Below, in pieces: positions 51,755 to 61,855 of a DNA stretch of 64,000 nucleotides. The DNA is from an uncultured Veillonellaceae bacterium (GTDB lineage: Bacteria; Bacillota; Negativicutes; Veillonellales; Veillonellaceae): NCBI GenBank assembly GCA_945867815.1, contig CAMBIX010000004.1, forward strand, positions 62,001 to 126,000. The letters run 5' to 3'. Under the pieces are notes generated by a model. The model had not been told where the DNA came from. It saw nothing but the letters and a program-made list of their open reading frames with translations, and searched no databases. Made by a program: the position numbers and the translations under genes. Each line of letters begins with the position of its first letter. Position 1 is the stretch's first letter.

Positions 51755-52861
51755 CTACTCAAATATAAGATGCGCCAAGCTATGAGCTTCGACTCGCTCT
51801 TCATCAACCGTATAACCAAAACCCGATCCTTGTGGCCGTTCTAAGTTGCCCTTTTTAAAGTGTAATGGTGGTTGACTTATCTCTTCTTTAAAATACCTAG
51901 CTGAATCAGATAAATCACCTGGCATGCACGTATCACCTAAAGCTGCCAAGTGTGCATGAACCCACTTTGAAATACCGCTTTCCACCATACTGCCAATCCA
52001 GAAAGAAATACTATGGCACCGACAAAAATAAATAGCCTTTTTGGCTTCTTCTAAACCACCTAAGCGGCCTGCCTTAATATTCAACATAGATAGCCCACCT
52101 GCTTGATAAGCACTAACTACATCTTCATAAGAATGGGTACTCTCATCTAAGCACAAGGGCGTCTGCATCTGCGCCTGTACATGACCTATATCAGTCCAAG
52201 TAGCGTCACTAAAAGGCTCTTCTATACAGACCAAATTATACCTGTCATAAATAGCCAATGCCTGCCTATCAGCTAAGGCATAACTTTGATTGGCATCAAC
52301 AGCCAGTAACCCATCATATATCTGCCGCACCCTTTCTATACGGTCTATACCATCCTTAGGACTCACTTTTAATTTTATCCGTTTATAGCCATCAGCCACA
52401 GCCTTACGGACTAAAGACAAGACGTCTGGTATGGGGACTTGTCCAATAACAAGCCCTCCCGCAATCGTATCTTTTAATGTATCCTCAGGGAACAGCAAAG
52501 ACATGACTGGCTGTTTTTTCTCTTTTCCGTACGCATCCCACAAGGCTATATCTAAGCCCGTACAAAGCATAGGGAATGACTTACGCCACTTATCATAGGC
52601 ATAACCTTGCCTAGGCTTCCATTCAAAACCTATTAAAGCCTGTCCTATATGCCTAGCAAAAACATCCCAGCCCCCCTGTAAGGTCTCCTTTGTATAGAAG
52701 GGTAAGGTAAAGGCCACATTTTCCCCATAGCCACACGTACCATCATCAGTTACAAACTTTATAACCATCGTATCCCGCTCAGCCAAGAGTCCGCGAGCCG
52801 TTTTAAAGCAAAACTGCATAGGCAGACGAATATGCCAGACCTCAATCGATTGTATCCGCAT
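51755..52861 (-). CDS. menC: o-Succinylbenzoate synthase
   Basis: MenC dehydrates SHCHC to o-succinylbenzoate. The ATG at 52861 (MRIQSIEVWHIRLPM) overlaps menE by 20 bases and is preferred to the far upstream codon at 52912. In the 368-residue enolase-superfamily protein IKLKVSP carries the catalytic Lys, LLAVDANQSYAL and CIEEPF the metal-binding Asp and Glu, CLDESTHSYED the third metal ligand, and NIKAGRLGG the second Lys. A dipeptide epimerase is the alternative, excluded by context. Confidence 0.93.
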   Translation of the reverse strand: MRIQSIEVWHIRLPMQFCFKTARGLLAERDTMVIKFVTDDGTCGYGENVAFTLPFYTKETLQGGWDVFARHIGQALIGFEWKPRQGYAYDKWRKSFPMLCTGLDIALWDAYGKEKKQPVMSLLFPEDTLKDTIAGGLVIGQVPIPDVLSLVRKAVADGYKRIKLKVSPKDGIDRIERVRQIYDGLLAVDANQSYALADRQALAIYDRYNLVCIEEPFSDATWTDIGHVQAQMQTPLCLDESTHSYEDVVSAYQAGGLSMLNIKAGRLGGLEEAKKAIYFCRCHSISFWIGSMVESGISKWVHAHLAALGDTCMPGDLSDSARYFKEEISQPPLHFKKGNLERPQGSGFGYTVDEERVEAHSLAHLIFE

Positions 52862-54344
52862 AGTTCTTCGCCTGCTCCCATAAATCTTTACGCAAAACCT
52901 TACCTGATGCATTACGAGGCATATGGGCTAAGTGAATAATCTTTTTAGGCTGCTTATAGGCTGCTAATTGTTCTTTTAACTTAACTTGAATCCTATCTGC
53001 TTTTGCCTGACCCTCATAGAAAAGAATCGGCACCTGCCCCCACTTATGACTAGGACAAGCAACCAAGGCACAGGCCTCTATCTTAGGCAGAGTATAAACG
53101 ATATCTTCAATTTCCTTAGGATAAATATTCTCGCCACCTGAAATAATTAAATCCTTACGGCGATTAAGAATATACAAATATCCATTTGCATCCATATAGC
53201 CTACATCATCAGTATTAAAAGCCCCTCTTAAAGGCTCTTTTCCTAAGTAACCAGACATAAGCATAGGCGATTGAATATAAATCAGTCCAATTCCGTTCGC
53301 ATCTGGATTTACAATATCTATACTTACCCCTGGCAAAGGCTTACCCACAGACTCTTTCTTATCAGGATGCCTTAATACATTAACGGTTGTACTTTGCGCA
53401 AATGTTTCTGTCATACCATAGGTCTTATATACGGGTAAGTGATGCTGCAAGCAGGTATCAACTAAGGCCGGCGGAATGTATTCCCCGCCTAGCAAAATTA
53501 CTCGCAAGCCATAAGGTTTATCCAAATGCATAGGTCCTAATAGGGTTGGCACTAAGGATACCATACTTATAATCCCCGAAGTCAGCAAATTTCTTACTAA
53601 CTCAGCCTTATATTTAGTAACTAAGGTAACCTTCGTCCCATTATATAGGCTGCGCAGCACAATAGACAATCCACTAACATGGAAAAGAGGCAGTACATCT
53701 AGCCAATTATCCTCTTCCTCTACGCCTAATACTTGAGCCGATGCCTTTACATGGGCCTGAATTTGTCCCCACCGTAACGGAACCGACTTCATCTGCCCCG
53801 ACGTAGCACTCGTATTCATAATGGCAAATATAGCCTCTTCTTTATGCTGCCAGCATAAAGAAGTCACCCAGTCTATCCAATCAGGCCTTGTTTTTACGTC
53901 AAATAGACTAGAATCACTATGACCAGTAGCTGTCATGCCACTTACGGACTGATTGTTAGCTTCTGCCTGCCAAGTCTTGGCTTCTGCTAAAAGCTCTTCT
54001 AAGTGGACATCTGGCAACCAGTCAGATAAGCAAATATCTACCTTAGTTAATTGGCACTGCTTGTCCTGCTCCTCTTTTGTTAGCCGATTATTTAAGAGTA
54101 CCACTTCTTTATCTAAGGCAGACAGGGCAAACAAAGTCACCAAAAAGAGACCCGACGAAGGCCCTATCATAGCGATTCGGTTAGTCTTTTTAGGTAAACT
54201 CTGACTAAGTTCATAAGCTCTGGCAATGACAATGCGATACCAATCTTCATAGCTATAGTCCGCGCTTGTATTTTCTTGTGTATTTATAACCGAAAGAAAG
54301 CAGCGAGCCTGCTGACGGCAGGCCTGCTGCTGTAACCATTCCAT
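52842..54344 (-). CDS. menE: o-Succinylbenzoate-CoA ligase
   Basis: MenE adenylates o-succinylbenzoate and joins it to CoA. The 500-residue ANL enzyme has MNTSATSGQMKSVPL (P-loop-like motif), LFHVSGLSIVLRSL, KTYGMTETFAQ, DDVGYMDANGYLYILNRRKDLIISGGENIYPKEIE and the late catalytic Lys in NASGKVLRKDLWE. GGAGA supports the ATG. It lies 12 bases after menB. Confidence 0.93.
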   Translation of the reverse strand: MEWLQQQACRQQARCFLSVINTQENTSADYSYEDWYRIVIARAYELSQSLPKKTNRIAMIGPSSGLFLVTLFALSALDKEVVLLNNRLTKEEQDKQCQLTKVDICLSDWLPDVHLEELLAEAKTWQAEANNQSVSGMTATGHSDSSLFDVKTRPDWIDWVTSLCWQHKEEAIFAIMNTSATSGQMKSVPLRWGQIQAHVKASAQVLGVEEEDNWLDVLPLFHVSGLSIVLRSLYNGTKVTLVTKYKAELVRNLLTSGIISMVSLVPTLLGPMHLDKPYGLRVILLGGEYIPPALVDTCLQHHLPVYKTYGMTETFAQSTTVNVLRHPDKKESVGKPLPGVSIDIVNPDANGIGLIYIQSPMLMSGYLGKEPLRGAFNTDDVGYMDANGYLYILNRRKDLIISGGENIYPKEIEDIVYTLPKIEACALVACPSHKWGQVPILFYEGQAKADRIQVKLKEQLAAYKQPKKIIHLAHMPRNASGKVLRKDLWEQAKNYADTID

Positions 54345-54356
54345 AGATATCTCCTA

Positions 54357-55199
54357 TCAAGGGAATTTAGGGAATTTATCAAAATCTGGTTTCCGTTTCT
54401 GATTAAAGGCATCACGACCTTCTTTTGCTTCATCAGACGTATAATAAAGCAAAGTAGCGTCGCCACCAAATTGCTGCATACCAGCCAATCCATCTGTATC
54501 TGCATTAAAGGACGCCTTTAAGAAACGCAGAGCCATAGGTGATAACTGAAGAATTTCGCGACACCATTGCACCGTTTCTTCTTCCAATTTATCAAAAGGC
54601 ACAACCGTATTAACAAGACCCATGTCTAGTGCCTGCTGTGCCGTATATTGACGGCATAAAAACCAAATTTCACGTGCCTTCTTATGGCCAACTAAACGAG
54701 CTAAATAACCAGCACCATAGCCAGCATCGAAAGAACCAACTCGCGGGCCCGTTTGTCCAAATTTAGCATTTTCAGAAGCAATGGTCAAATCACACACAAT
54801 ATGTAATACATGACCGCCACCAATAGCGTAACCATTAACCATAGCAATAACTGGTTTCGGTGTAATACGAATTAAATGTTGTAAATCCAATACATTTAAA
54901 CGAGGAATATGGTCATCCCCTACATAACCACCATTACCACGTACCCGCTGGTCTCCACCAGAACAAAAAGCTTCTTTATCCTCTCCTTGTCCATGGTTAG
55001 CACCTGTTAAGACAATAACCCCTACCTTTGGATCATCACGAGCAATGGTAAAAGCATCAATCAATTCAACAACCGTCTTAGGGCGAAACGCATTACGCAC
55101 TTCTGGCCGGTTAATGGTAATCTTAGCAATCCCTTCAAAGGTTTCATAAATAACATCTTCATACCCTCTGTCTAAGGGTTTCCATGCAAATGAACTCAT
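54357..55199 (-). CDS. menB: 1,4-Dihydroxy-2-naphthoyl-CoA synthase
   Basis: MenB closes the second ring of the naphthoquinone. The 280-residue crotonase-fold protein has [18 protein letters not shown] (30-47), [49 protein letters not shown] (Asp and Tyr of the active site) and the C-terminal [18 protein letters not shown]. The length and the [11 protein letters not shown] block distinguish it from general enoyl-CoA hydratases. A strong GAGGAGG site precedes the ATG. Confidence 0.97.
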   Translation of the reverse strand: MSSFAWKPLDRGYEDVIYETFEGIAKITINRPEVRNAFRPKTVVELIDAFTIARDDPKVGVIVLTGANHGQGEDKEAFCSGGDQRVRGNGGYVGDDHIPRLNVLDLQHLIRITPKPVIAMVNGYAIGGGHVLHIVCDLTIASENAKFGQTGPRVGSFDAGYGAGYLARLVGHKKAREIWFLCRQYTAQQALDMGLVNTVVPFDKLEEETVQWCREILQLSPMALRFLKASFNADTDGLAGMQQFGGDATLLYYTSDEAKEGRDAFNQKRKPDFDKFPKFP

Positions 55200-55231
55200 A
55201 GTTCCTCCTCTATCTACTTTTATCTATCCTA

Positions 55232-56080
55232 TTAATTGACACCATTAGTTGTTGCCAAAAAAGTAGTCACTATTTCATTAAAGGTCTTTGGATCTTCTAT
55301 ATGGGTATTATGACCAACCTTAGGTATAGCCACTGTACTAATAGTATTGTACCGTTCATAGACCTTTTGACGCAAGTCATTATATTTAGCATCCAATTCA
55401 CCGGCTATATATAAAGTTTGACAAGTTAACTGCCCCAAATAATCACCGGCATAAGGCAAAACGCCCTGCCCTGTTCCCGTCAAAGTATTGGCTAAAGCCC
55501 AAGACTTATTAGCTAAGCGCCGTTGTCTAATCAGCTGACGCTCTTCTTCAGGTAAACTTTTCTGTGTCGTAAAAATAGGCAAAGCTTCCCAATAATCAGC
55601 AAACCATTGGATACCATATTCCTTAATCTTCTTAGCTAAGGCCTCATCTTGTTCATAACGAGCCATGCGCAAACCAATCTGCTTAATACCTGGTGAAGCA
55701 CTTTCTATAATTAATGATTCTAATCCTGACGGCCTACAAACTAAGGCAAACTGTTGGGCTAATCGACCACCCATGGAATAACCTAACATAGCATAAGGCT
55801 CATTGCCAGCAATAATCGTAGTAATCATATCTAATTGTTTTATTATATTTTCAAACTGATAGGCTTTCGCTTCTCTTGGTTTTGACGATTCTCCATGTCC
55901 CAATAAATCAATGGCATATACCCGATAACCTGGTACATTCAGTTTATCAAAGGTTTGTCCACTTTCACTAAAACCATGTAGACACAGTAAGGCCTTACCT
56001 TCCCCATGCAAGTGCACACGATAGGTAAACTTACCAATCTTAATATTCATTGTTGGCTGCTGCTTTCTCATACGCTTCAC
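55232..56080 (-). CDS. menH: SHCHC synthase (alpha/beta hydrolase MenH)
   Basis: MenH removes pyruvate from SEPHCHC to give SHCHC. The alpha/beta hydrolase has the nucleophile S102 in AMLGYSMGGRLAQQ, LCLHGFSESGQTFD as oxyanion loop, the Asp in AGELDAKYND and the His in KVGHNTHIEDP. The start is a GTG at 56080 that overlaps the menD stop, or the ATG three codons later at 56071. Context decides the function, since the family is broad. Confidence 0.9.
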   Translation of the reverse strand: MKRMRKQQPTMNIKIGKFTYRVHLHGEGKALLCLHGFSESGQTFDKLNVPGYRVYAIDLLGHGESSKPREAKAYQFENIIKQLDMITTIIAGNEPYAMLGYSMGGRLAQQFALVCRPSGLESLIIESASPGIKQIGLRMARYEQDEALAKKIKEYGIQWFADYWEALPIFTTQKSLPEEERQLIRQRRLANKSWALANTLTGTGQGVLPYAGDYLGQLTCQTLYIAGELDAKYNDLRQKVYERYNTISTVAIPKVGHNTHIEDPKTFNEIVTTFLATTNGVN

Positions 56081-57747
56081 CCATCTAGCCTTGTATATTT
56101 CTTATGTATTAAACAGCTTGCTTCTTGGTTTGTAGGAATTTCAATAATATGAATTCCTTTTTGCCCTATATATTTAGACAAAATAGATAAAAAATCATCA
56201 GCCGCATCTATCCGTGTATAGTCTACATGCATAAGTGGTGCTACCGCTGAAAAATCTAACCCATGTGGCGTAGCAAATAAATCAGTAAAATAAGGATGCT
56301 TCTTTTGTGGTAAATATTGAAAAATTCCGCCCCCGTCATTATTAAAAAGAACAACGGTTAGAGACAATTCTTCCATAGAGCCAGCTATACAACCATTCAG
56401 ATCATGTAAAAAAGATAAATCCCCCGTTACCATAATCATAGGGCGATGAATAACAGACATACCAAGTGCGGTCGACAGAGTACCATCAATACCATTAACG
56501 CCACGATTACCCCATAGATGAATAGCATTTGGTTGCGCTTCCCAATAATAATCAAAATACCGAATGCTCATACTATTGGCTACTAAAATATGACTTTTCT
56601 TAGGTAGTCCTTTCTGTAAAAGTCGTACAATTTGACCTTCTACTAATCCCTCTTCCTTATCAATTTCTTGTAAGCGAGCGCGCGCCCGTTCCTGGCAATA
56701 ATGCCAAGCCTCTAAATAAGAAGTAACTTCTGGGCTTCGCTTCTCCACAGGCATAGCCTCTAGTAGTCCTTGGCAAAAAGTCTTAGGTGATGCCAGTAGA
56801 ACTGTCGTTGTTGTATGCGCTGGGTTCCTGTCTTCTCCTTCTTCATCTACCTGTATATACAGACTATCGAAATTAGCAAGAAACTGCTGTACTCGTTTCG
56901 ATACGGGAATCTGCCCGAACTGAATAACATAATCAGGCTTTAACAAATCCCATTGCGATTTTACCTGCAAAAAGGCATCATAACTATCTAGCAAATAATA
57001 ATCGCTAACCATACGCATATTAGATAAGGGGTCAGCTACAATCGGTGCATGCAAACGATGAGCTGTTTCAAGAATTAGGTCTTGATAGGTATTCATCGCG
57101 TCCGGTCCACAGAGGAGCAAGCCTTTTTTATCTCTTAACTGCGTATAGTCAAAAGAAACTGCCTTTTCCCCTCTTAGAATCTGAAAAACTCTCATCCCTC
57201 GTCCCAAGCTAAAAATATCTTTATCCATAGCCGGCACTAAAGGTTCCCTCAAAGGGATATTAATTTGTACAGGTCGACTATCAGCCACAGCCTTTAAATA
57301 AGCCCGCCGTGCTACCTGTCTTGGATAAGTATAGGCTATTTCTTCCGACGGAATAGCCAATTCTTCTGTATGTACAAAAAATGACAAATACATTTGATTT
57401 TGATTAATCGTCTGTGGTGCTCCGCAATCACGTAATTCAGGTGGTCTATCAGCTGTTAAAGCCACCAAAGGTATGCGACTATGATAGGCTTCTGTCAAGG
57501 CCGGCCCATAGTGAGCCATAGCCGAACCAGATGTACAAATAAGCCCCACAGGTGTATGCGATGCCTTGGCTAGGCCCAAAGCAAAAAAAGCAGCACTGCG
57601 TTCATCTAAATTACGGTGCAAGACTAAGCCATCATAAGCCTTACATAAAATGGCTAAAGCCGTTGAACGAGAGCCAGGGCTAACAACGACGTGGCGCATA
57701 CCCATTTGATATAACTCATCAACTAATGATGCTAAATATTCATTCAT
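56077..57747 (-). CDS. menD: SEPHCHC synthase (MenD)
   Basis: MenD is a thiamine diphosphate enzyme that joins isochorismate and 2-oxoglutarate. The 556 residues have VVSPGSRSTALAI (21-33), the catalytic Glu in RNLDERSAAFFALGLAK (45-61), ICTSGSAMAHYGPALTEAYHSRIPLVALTADRPPELRDCGAPQ (residues split across the PYR domain) and the ThDP motif TGDLSFLHDLNGC through NNDGGGIF. It lies 51 bases after menF. Confidence 0.96.
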   Translation of the reverse strand: MNEYLASLVDELYQMGMRHVVVSPGSRSTALAILCKAYDGLVLHRNLDERSAAFFALGLAKASHTPVGLICTSGSAMAHYGPALTEAYHSRIPLVALTADRPPELRDCGAPQTINQNQMYLSFFVHTEELAIPSEEIAYTYPRQVARRAYLKAVADSRPVQINIPLREPLVPAMDKDIFSLGRGMRVFQILRGEKAVSFDYTQLRDKKGLLLCGPDAMNTYQDLILETAHRLHAPIVADPLSNMRMVSDYYLLDSYDAFLQVKSQWDLLKPDYVIQFGQIPVSKRVQQFLANFDSLYIQVDEEGEDRNPAHTTTTVLLASPKTFCQGLLEAMPVEKRSPEVTSYLEAWHYCQERARARLQEIDKEEGLVEGQIVRLLQKGLPKKSHILVANSMSIRYFDYYWEAQPNAIHLWGNRGVNGIDGTLSTALGMSVIHRPMIMVTGDLSFLHDLNGCIAGSMEELSLTVVLFNNDGGGIFQYLPQKKHPYFTDLFATPHGLDFSAVAPLMHVDYTRIDAADDFLSILSKYIGQKGIHIIEIPTNQEASCLIHKKYTRLDG

Positions 57748-57798
57748 TATACCGTCTCACTCCACTTTCTCACCATTATATAGAACCTTCAACGTTCT

Positions 57799-58971
57799 CT
57801 ACTGCAAAGCATCTAATATCGTCTTAAACTTAGTCCGCGTTTCTTCATATTCTTCTTGGCAAATAGATCCATCAACAATACCGCAGCCAGCATAGGCATA
57901 CATAGCCTTATTGGTAAGCAAGGCTGATCGAATACCTACAACAATTAGACCATCACCCTTAGCATCAATAAAGCCTAGTGGCGACGCATATAATCCACGG
58001 TCATGCCGTTCGTATTGACGAATTACATCCATAGCCTTTTTCTGTGGCAAACCACCCATAGCTGGAGTCGGATGCAAACACTGAATCCAATCAAAAATTG
58101 AATGCCTTTCATCCTCTACAGTTAAAAGGCTACGCAAATGAAATAAATTGCGTAATTCCATTAAATGCATGGGCCCCACCATAACGGTTCGCCCCATACG
58201 ACTCATTATCTGCTTAATCATATTGACAACTAAACTATGCTCATGAATATTCTTTGTATCATGTAAAAGTTGCTGCCCGCAAACCTCTTCTTTACCAACT
58301 TCTTTTCGGATTGTTCCAGCCAAGGCATAGCTAAGCACTGTAGAACCTTGTTTTTGCACTAAAATCTCTGGCGATGCCCCTAAAAAGACCTGTTTATCCT
58401 TTTCATAGGCAAAAATAAAACATTCTTGATTTTGCTGATTTAAACGTTTAATAATACTAGCACTATCCACAGTTTCTTGTAAGTGTAAGCAAATCTGTCG
58501 AGAAGCTACCGCCTTTTTGATACTGCCGTTTTCTATATTCTTATGAATACCTTCAAACAAATAGTCCCAGTCTTCTTTATCCTCTTCCGTCCAAGTATAA
58601 GCTATCTTTTTTAGCACTACCTCTTGGTCACTCACAGACTTAGCTGGCACCGTCTCTGCATGAAGATAGCGAGCTCCCTTTTCATCACAAATATAATAAT
58701 GAGCAAAGGCAACGAGTTCATTACCCATCGTTTGCCACGCACTTTTCACTTTTTGTATCGGCTGGCCTTCTTCTGGCGAAAAAAAAGTCCGGCTATACCA
58801 ACAATATGGATACTGATGACTTTCTTCCTGACTTACCTTTTTTAGACGCCCAGCTGCTATAATTAATCGATTATGCTGTTGGTCCTTCCAATAGACTCGT
58901 TCTTGTCCTTCAAAGGCCTTCCAAAAGGAGAGGGGCTCCTGTAATTCTAATCCTATCTCTTTATATTTCAT
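57799..58971 (-). CDS. menF: Isochorismate synthase
   Basis: MenF turns chorismate into isochorismate. The ATG at 58971 has GGAAAG five bases upstream; a GTG at 58983 that shares a base with the regulator's stop is the other choice. The roughly 390-residue chorismate-binding domain includes SIKKAVASRQICL (catalytic Lys), GASPEILVQKQG, SYALAGTIRK, HLMELRNLFHLRS, LHPTPAMGGLPQKKAMDVI and DRGLYASPLGF. The first dedicated enzyme of the operon. Confidence 0.93.
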   Translation of the reverse strand: MKYKEIGLELQEPLSFWKAFEGQERVYWKDQQHNRLIIAAGRLKKVSQEESHQYPYCWYSRTFFSPEEGQPIQKVKSAWQTMGNELVAFAHYYICDEKGARYLHAETVPAKSVSDQEVVLKKIAYTWTEEDKEDWDYLFEGIHKNIENGSIKKAVASRQICLHLQETVDSASIIKRLNQQNQECFIFAYEKDKQVFLGASPEILVQKQGSTVLSYALAGTIRKEVGKEEVCGQQLLHDTKNIHEHSLVVNMIKQIMSRMGRTVMVGPMHLMELRNLFHLRSLLTVEDERHSIFDWIQCLHPTPAMGGLPQKKAMDVIRQYERHDRGLYASPLGFIDAKGDGLIVVGIRSALLTNKAMYAYAGCGIVDGSICQEEYEETRTKFKTILDALQ

Positions 58972-58982
58972 GAATCTTTCCA

Positions 58983-59288
58983 CTATTGATGTAATACATG
59001 TTCTATACCTTGACTTAGAAGAACAACTACATGCTCATCATTTAAACTATATAAGGCTGACTTACCTTCTTTTTTAAAGGTAACTAATCGTGCCTGTCGC
59101 AAAACCCGTAATTGATGAGAAATGGCCGATTGTTCCATTCCCATAGCCTCTGCTAGCTCCGTCACGTAATGACTACGCAATAATAAAAGCTGTACAATCT
59201 TAAGCCGCGTCGGATCACCTAGCACCTTAAATAAATCAGCCAATTGTTGGAGCTCTTCTTCTTGTATGGCTAATATATCTCGCTCCAT
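58983..59288 (-). CDS. ArsR/SmtB family metal-sensing repressor with a CzrA-type alpha-5 zinc site
   Basis: The 101-residue winged-helix protein has the recognition helix TELAEAMGMEQSAISHQLRVLR (43-64). In the last helix D84, H86, H97 and H100 reproduce exactly the D-x-H-x10-H-x2-H zinc site of Staphylococcus CzrA and related SmtB-type sensors, and no cysteine is present in the protein. Zinc (or cobalt) should release it from DNA. It is the first gene of the men operon and its stop directly abuts the menF start, so it may autoregulate menaquinone synthesis or be read as a separate metal sensor that shares the transcript. No obvious operator palindrome is seen upstream. Confidence 0.88.
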   Translation of the reverse strand: MERDILAIQEEELQQLADLFKVLGDPTRLKIVQLLLLRSHYVTELAEAMGMEQSAISHQLRVLRQARLVTFKKEGKSALYSLNDEHVVVLLSQGIEHVLHQ

Positions 59289-59340
59289 AATTCTATCCTT
59301 TTTCTATCTGCCTCAACACATCTAATTTACTACGTATCTC

Positions 59341-59991
59341 CTATGGATTTGTTACTGATGAAGTTTGTCCAGCACCGCTATTAGGCGTCACTGTTACAAT
59401 TGGCTGTGTACTGCCTATATCACTAATAGGAATACGGCTATCTTCTACTTGCTGCTCCATTGTTTCTGGCACAGCTGATTCGATAGGTATCCCTTTAGAA
59501 TACACGCCAGTAATAACACCGCGGCCATCCTTCAACTTAATCGTAGCTAACAAGAGACCCTTATAATTTTGATAAAAAGCCGGATTCACCTTATTAATAT
59601 TTACTTTCACACGATCGAATGGCAAGGTGAATTCCACAAGTCCATTAGCATAAGCTGTTGCTTTAGCCAATATATACAAACCTTGATCAGGCTTTGCCTG
59701 CTGAGCCCGTACAATCTTCAAAAGTCCTGTTTGCTGTGGTTGAACGACAACATACATTTCACTATCAATAACAGGTGGCGTTTCCCCTGTCCAAGGTGCC
59801 TGACAACCTAAAAAGCGTACTGTTAAATAATCTGATGGCACCCAACTGTCAACACGTTGCAGGGACACAGGCAGTTGATACTCCTGCCCCCCTGTTAGTA
59901 TACCTGTATATCGTTGCTGCACTAAGAAAGGAGCAACAAACACACAAACAGACAGAATTATCAGGCAAATCCATTTATAATACCTCTTCAT
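59341..59991 (-). CDS. GDYXXLXY domain membrane-anchored protein
   Basis: One N-terminal hydrophobic segment (9-25) is followed by a soluble part. SDYLTVRF (53-60) is a diverged form of the GDYxxLxY motif, and LEF-type strands with DGRGVITGVYSKG follow. Family members are nearly always paired with DUF2157/DUF4401 membrane proteins, as here: the frame overlaps the DUF2157 gene by 17 bases. The C-terminal 40 residues are rich in Ser, Thr and Pro. Function unknown, probably outside the cytoplasm. Confidence 0.8.
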   Translation of the reverse strand: MKRYYKWICLIILSVCVFVAPFLVQQRYTGILTGGQEYQLPVSLQRVDSWVPSDYLTVRFLGCQAPWTGETPPVIDSEMYVVVQPQQTGLLKIVRAQQAKPDQGLYILAKATAYANGLVEFTLPFDRVKVNINKVNPAFYQNYKGLLLATIKLKDGRGVITGVYSKGIPIESAVPETMEQQVEDSRIPISDIGSTQPIVTVTPNSGAGQTSSVTNP

Positions 59992-61327
59992 CGGCCTTCT
60001 CCTTATCTTGTTTCTTTAACCGACTCCGATAATGACTATACTTATTTACATGCTTGTTCCACATATAAAGTCCATTAACAATAAGAATCGCTAACCCTGC
60101 GAAAACAAAAGACAGGCCTCGTTCAATAAAGGTAAAACTCGGATCAATAAATCGAGTCGCCACCACTAAAAGAAGTAGGACAATACCACTATTAATACGA
60201 CCAACGTGACCACCTGTTGTACCACCAACAAGCAAAACACCGGCTAAAATAACGACATACAAATTAAATAAAAGGGTTATTGTAAACACATTCATGCCTA
60301 CATGCGCTAAAAGCGTACATATAGCAATAACCGGTGCACCTAAGCTAACCAAGGCTTCTACATACTTTTTATTACGCAACAAATGCCAGAGCACATAAAA
60401 AACAGCCAATAAAAATAAACCGACAAAAAGTGTTACAAGAAAACCCACATAAGTCGTACGCTCTTGCTGCCAAGTGCCTAACAAAGTGCCATAAACCACC
60501 GTATACAACAAAGCGATGCTACCAATGATACGGAATGGCAGCGTCCAAATGGCCGCCCGATGCAACATAGTGCCAATACCAAAAGTACCTACACCCAAAG
60601 CTGTTAAGAAAAACAAATGAAAGGCCGCCCGATAGCCAGCTAAAGCAAAAAAGAAAACACTAAATAAGGAAACCATGTACATCCACGACAACCAAATCAT
60701 GCGCTTACGCATTTGGTTATGATACTTCCATTGCCACAAGTAAAAAGGTATCGTTCCTGCATATAAAAGTCCTGCTGGAATAGGCCCGCCCCAAAAGGTA
60801 ATCGCCTGTGGCGACAAACTCCACCAAGCAAGTTCAAGTAAGCAGCCCATCATAGCTATCGGTGAAGACAATAAATAAGCAGCCGGCAAAGACAAAACGA
60901 CCATTAAAAGCACATAAATACCATAAGGTTCCCCTGTATAATAGGTATTCTTTAGAAGAAGAAGCCCCCCAGCAATAGCCAACATATAAAAAATAGCGGC
61001 TCCTTCTGCATAAGCACTTCTAGCATCCGCCTTCCAAATAGCTAAAGCCAACACAACTAATGCTAGCATATCTAACAAAATCGTCCAATCAAAACGTCCG
61101 TTAGGAGAAAATTGGTACCAGTAGCCAGCAAACAACAATACAACACCCAAAGCCAAGAGCCCTAAACCAATACATAAAATGAGGACTCTTGTTATCGATG
61201 GCCCCTTAGGTTGCGGCTTATCCTGATAAGCGTGACGCATTTCATCAGCTGTCTCCGCTGTAATCCAGCCCTTATGCACCCATTTAGGCAGCTGTGCCAA
61301 CAACCATCTACGTATTTGTTTTGTCAT
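59975..61327 (-). CDS. DUF2157 membrane protein
   Basis: The 450-residue protein begins with a short soluble DUF2157 region (LLAQLPKWVHKGWITAETADEMRHAY) followed by about twelve hydrophobic segments. It forms a pair with the GDYXXLXY protein downstream, overlapping it by 17 bases. The biochemical role of the pair is not known. The C-terminus (HYRSRLKKQDKEKADEEVL) is charged and likely cytoplasmic. Confidence 0.85.
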   Translation of the reverse strand: MTKQIRRWLLAQLPKWVHKGWITAETADEMRHAYQDKPQPKGPSITRVLILCIGLGLLALGVVLLFAGYWYQFSPNGRFDWTILLDMLALVVLALAIWKADARSAYAEGAAIFYMLAIAGGLLLLKNTYYTGEPYGIYVLLMVVLSLPAAYLLSSPIAMMGCLLELAWWSLSPQAITFWGGPIPAGLLYAGTIPFYLWQWKYHNQMRKRMIWLSWMYMVSLFSVFFFALAGYRAAFHLFFLTALGVGTFGIGTMLHRAAIWTLPFRIIGSIALLYTVVYGTLLGTWQQERTTYVGFLVTLFVGLFLLAVFYVLWHLLRNKKYVEALVSLGAPVIAICTLLAHVGMNVFTITLLFNLYVVILAGVLLVGGTTGGHVGRINSGIVLLLLVVATRFIDPSFTFIERGLSFVFAGLAILIVNGLYMWNKHVNKYSHYRSRLKKQDKEKADEEVL

Positions 61328-61354
61328 ACCTGCCTATCTCCTATAAACACAATA

Positions 61355-61391
61355 AGAATGCGGTTGCAGGATATACCTGTAGCCGCATTCT
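61355..61391 (-). terminator. Hairpin after the universal stress gene
   Basis: AGAATGCGGTTGCAGG (61355-61370) pairs with CCTGTAGCCGCATTCT (61376-61391) with one irregular pair. The minus strand continues TTCTTATT, a weak tail. Confidence 0.6.
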
Positions 61392-61408
61392 ATACGTCCT
61401 ATCTTACT

Positions 61409-61855
61409 CTATTTTACAACAAGCACTGGGCATGTGGAGTGACTTGTTACATAACTGCTGACACTACCCATAAACAAGCCTTTCAATGGGCCAAGACCAC
61501 GACTGCCCATAACAATTAAATCAGCTTGGTATTTCTTAGCGACAGCCAATACAGCTGGTCCTGGAGACCCTACTTCAAATACACTTTTAACGGTTACATC
61601 AGCCGGCACTTCCTTAACCACTTCGTTAAGGATTTCTTTACCTGTTTCCTCCATATCTTCAGCAATTTGTTCAGATACATACCCACCACTAATTGGTGTT
61701 TGGTCAAAATTAGAAATAGCTGACACAATGTTAGCTACGTGCACAATAATTAATTGTGCCTTATTCCGTTCAGCAATAGATACGGCATGTTCCAAAGCCC
61801 GTTTAGAGTTTTCCGAACCATCAACTGGTACTACAATCGTCTTATAATCTACCAT
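61409..61855 (-). CDS. Universal stress protein (UspA family)
   Basis: The 148-residue protein has the fold of UspA with the ATP-binding motif G-2x-G-9x-G-S in MGSRGLGPLKGLFMGSVSS (about 116-134) and VVPVDGSENSKRALEHAVSIA at the N-terminus. Such ATP-binding members bind nucleotide under stress or growth arrest. TAGGAGGGG supports the ATG. It is monocistronic. Confidence 0.93.
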   Translation of the reverse strand: MVDYKTIVVPVDGSENSKRALEHAVSIAERNKAQLIIVHVANIVSAISNFDQTPISGGYVSEQIAEDMEETGKEILNEVVKEVPADVTVKSVFEVGSPGPAVLAVAKKYQADLIVMGSRGLGPLKGLFMGSVSSYVTSHSTCPVLVVK

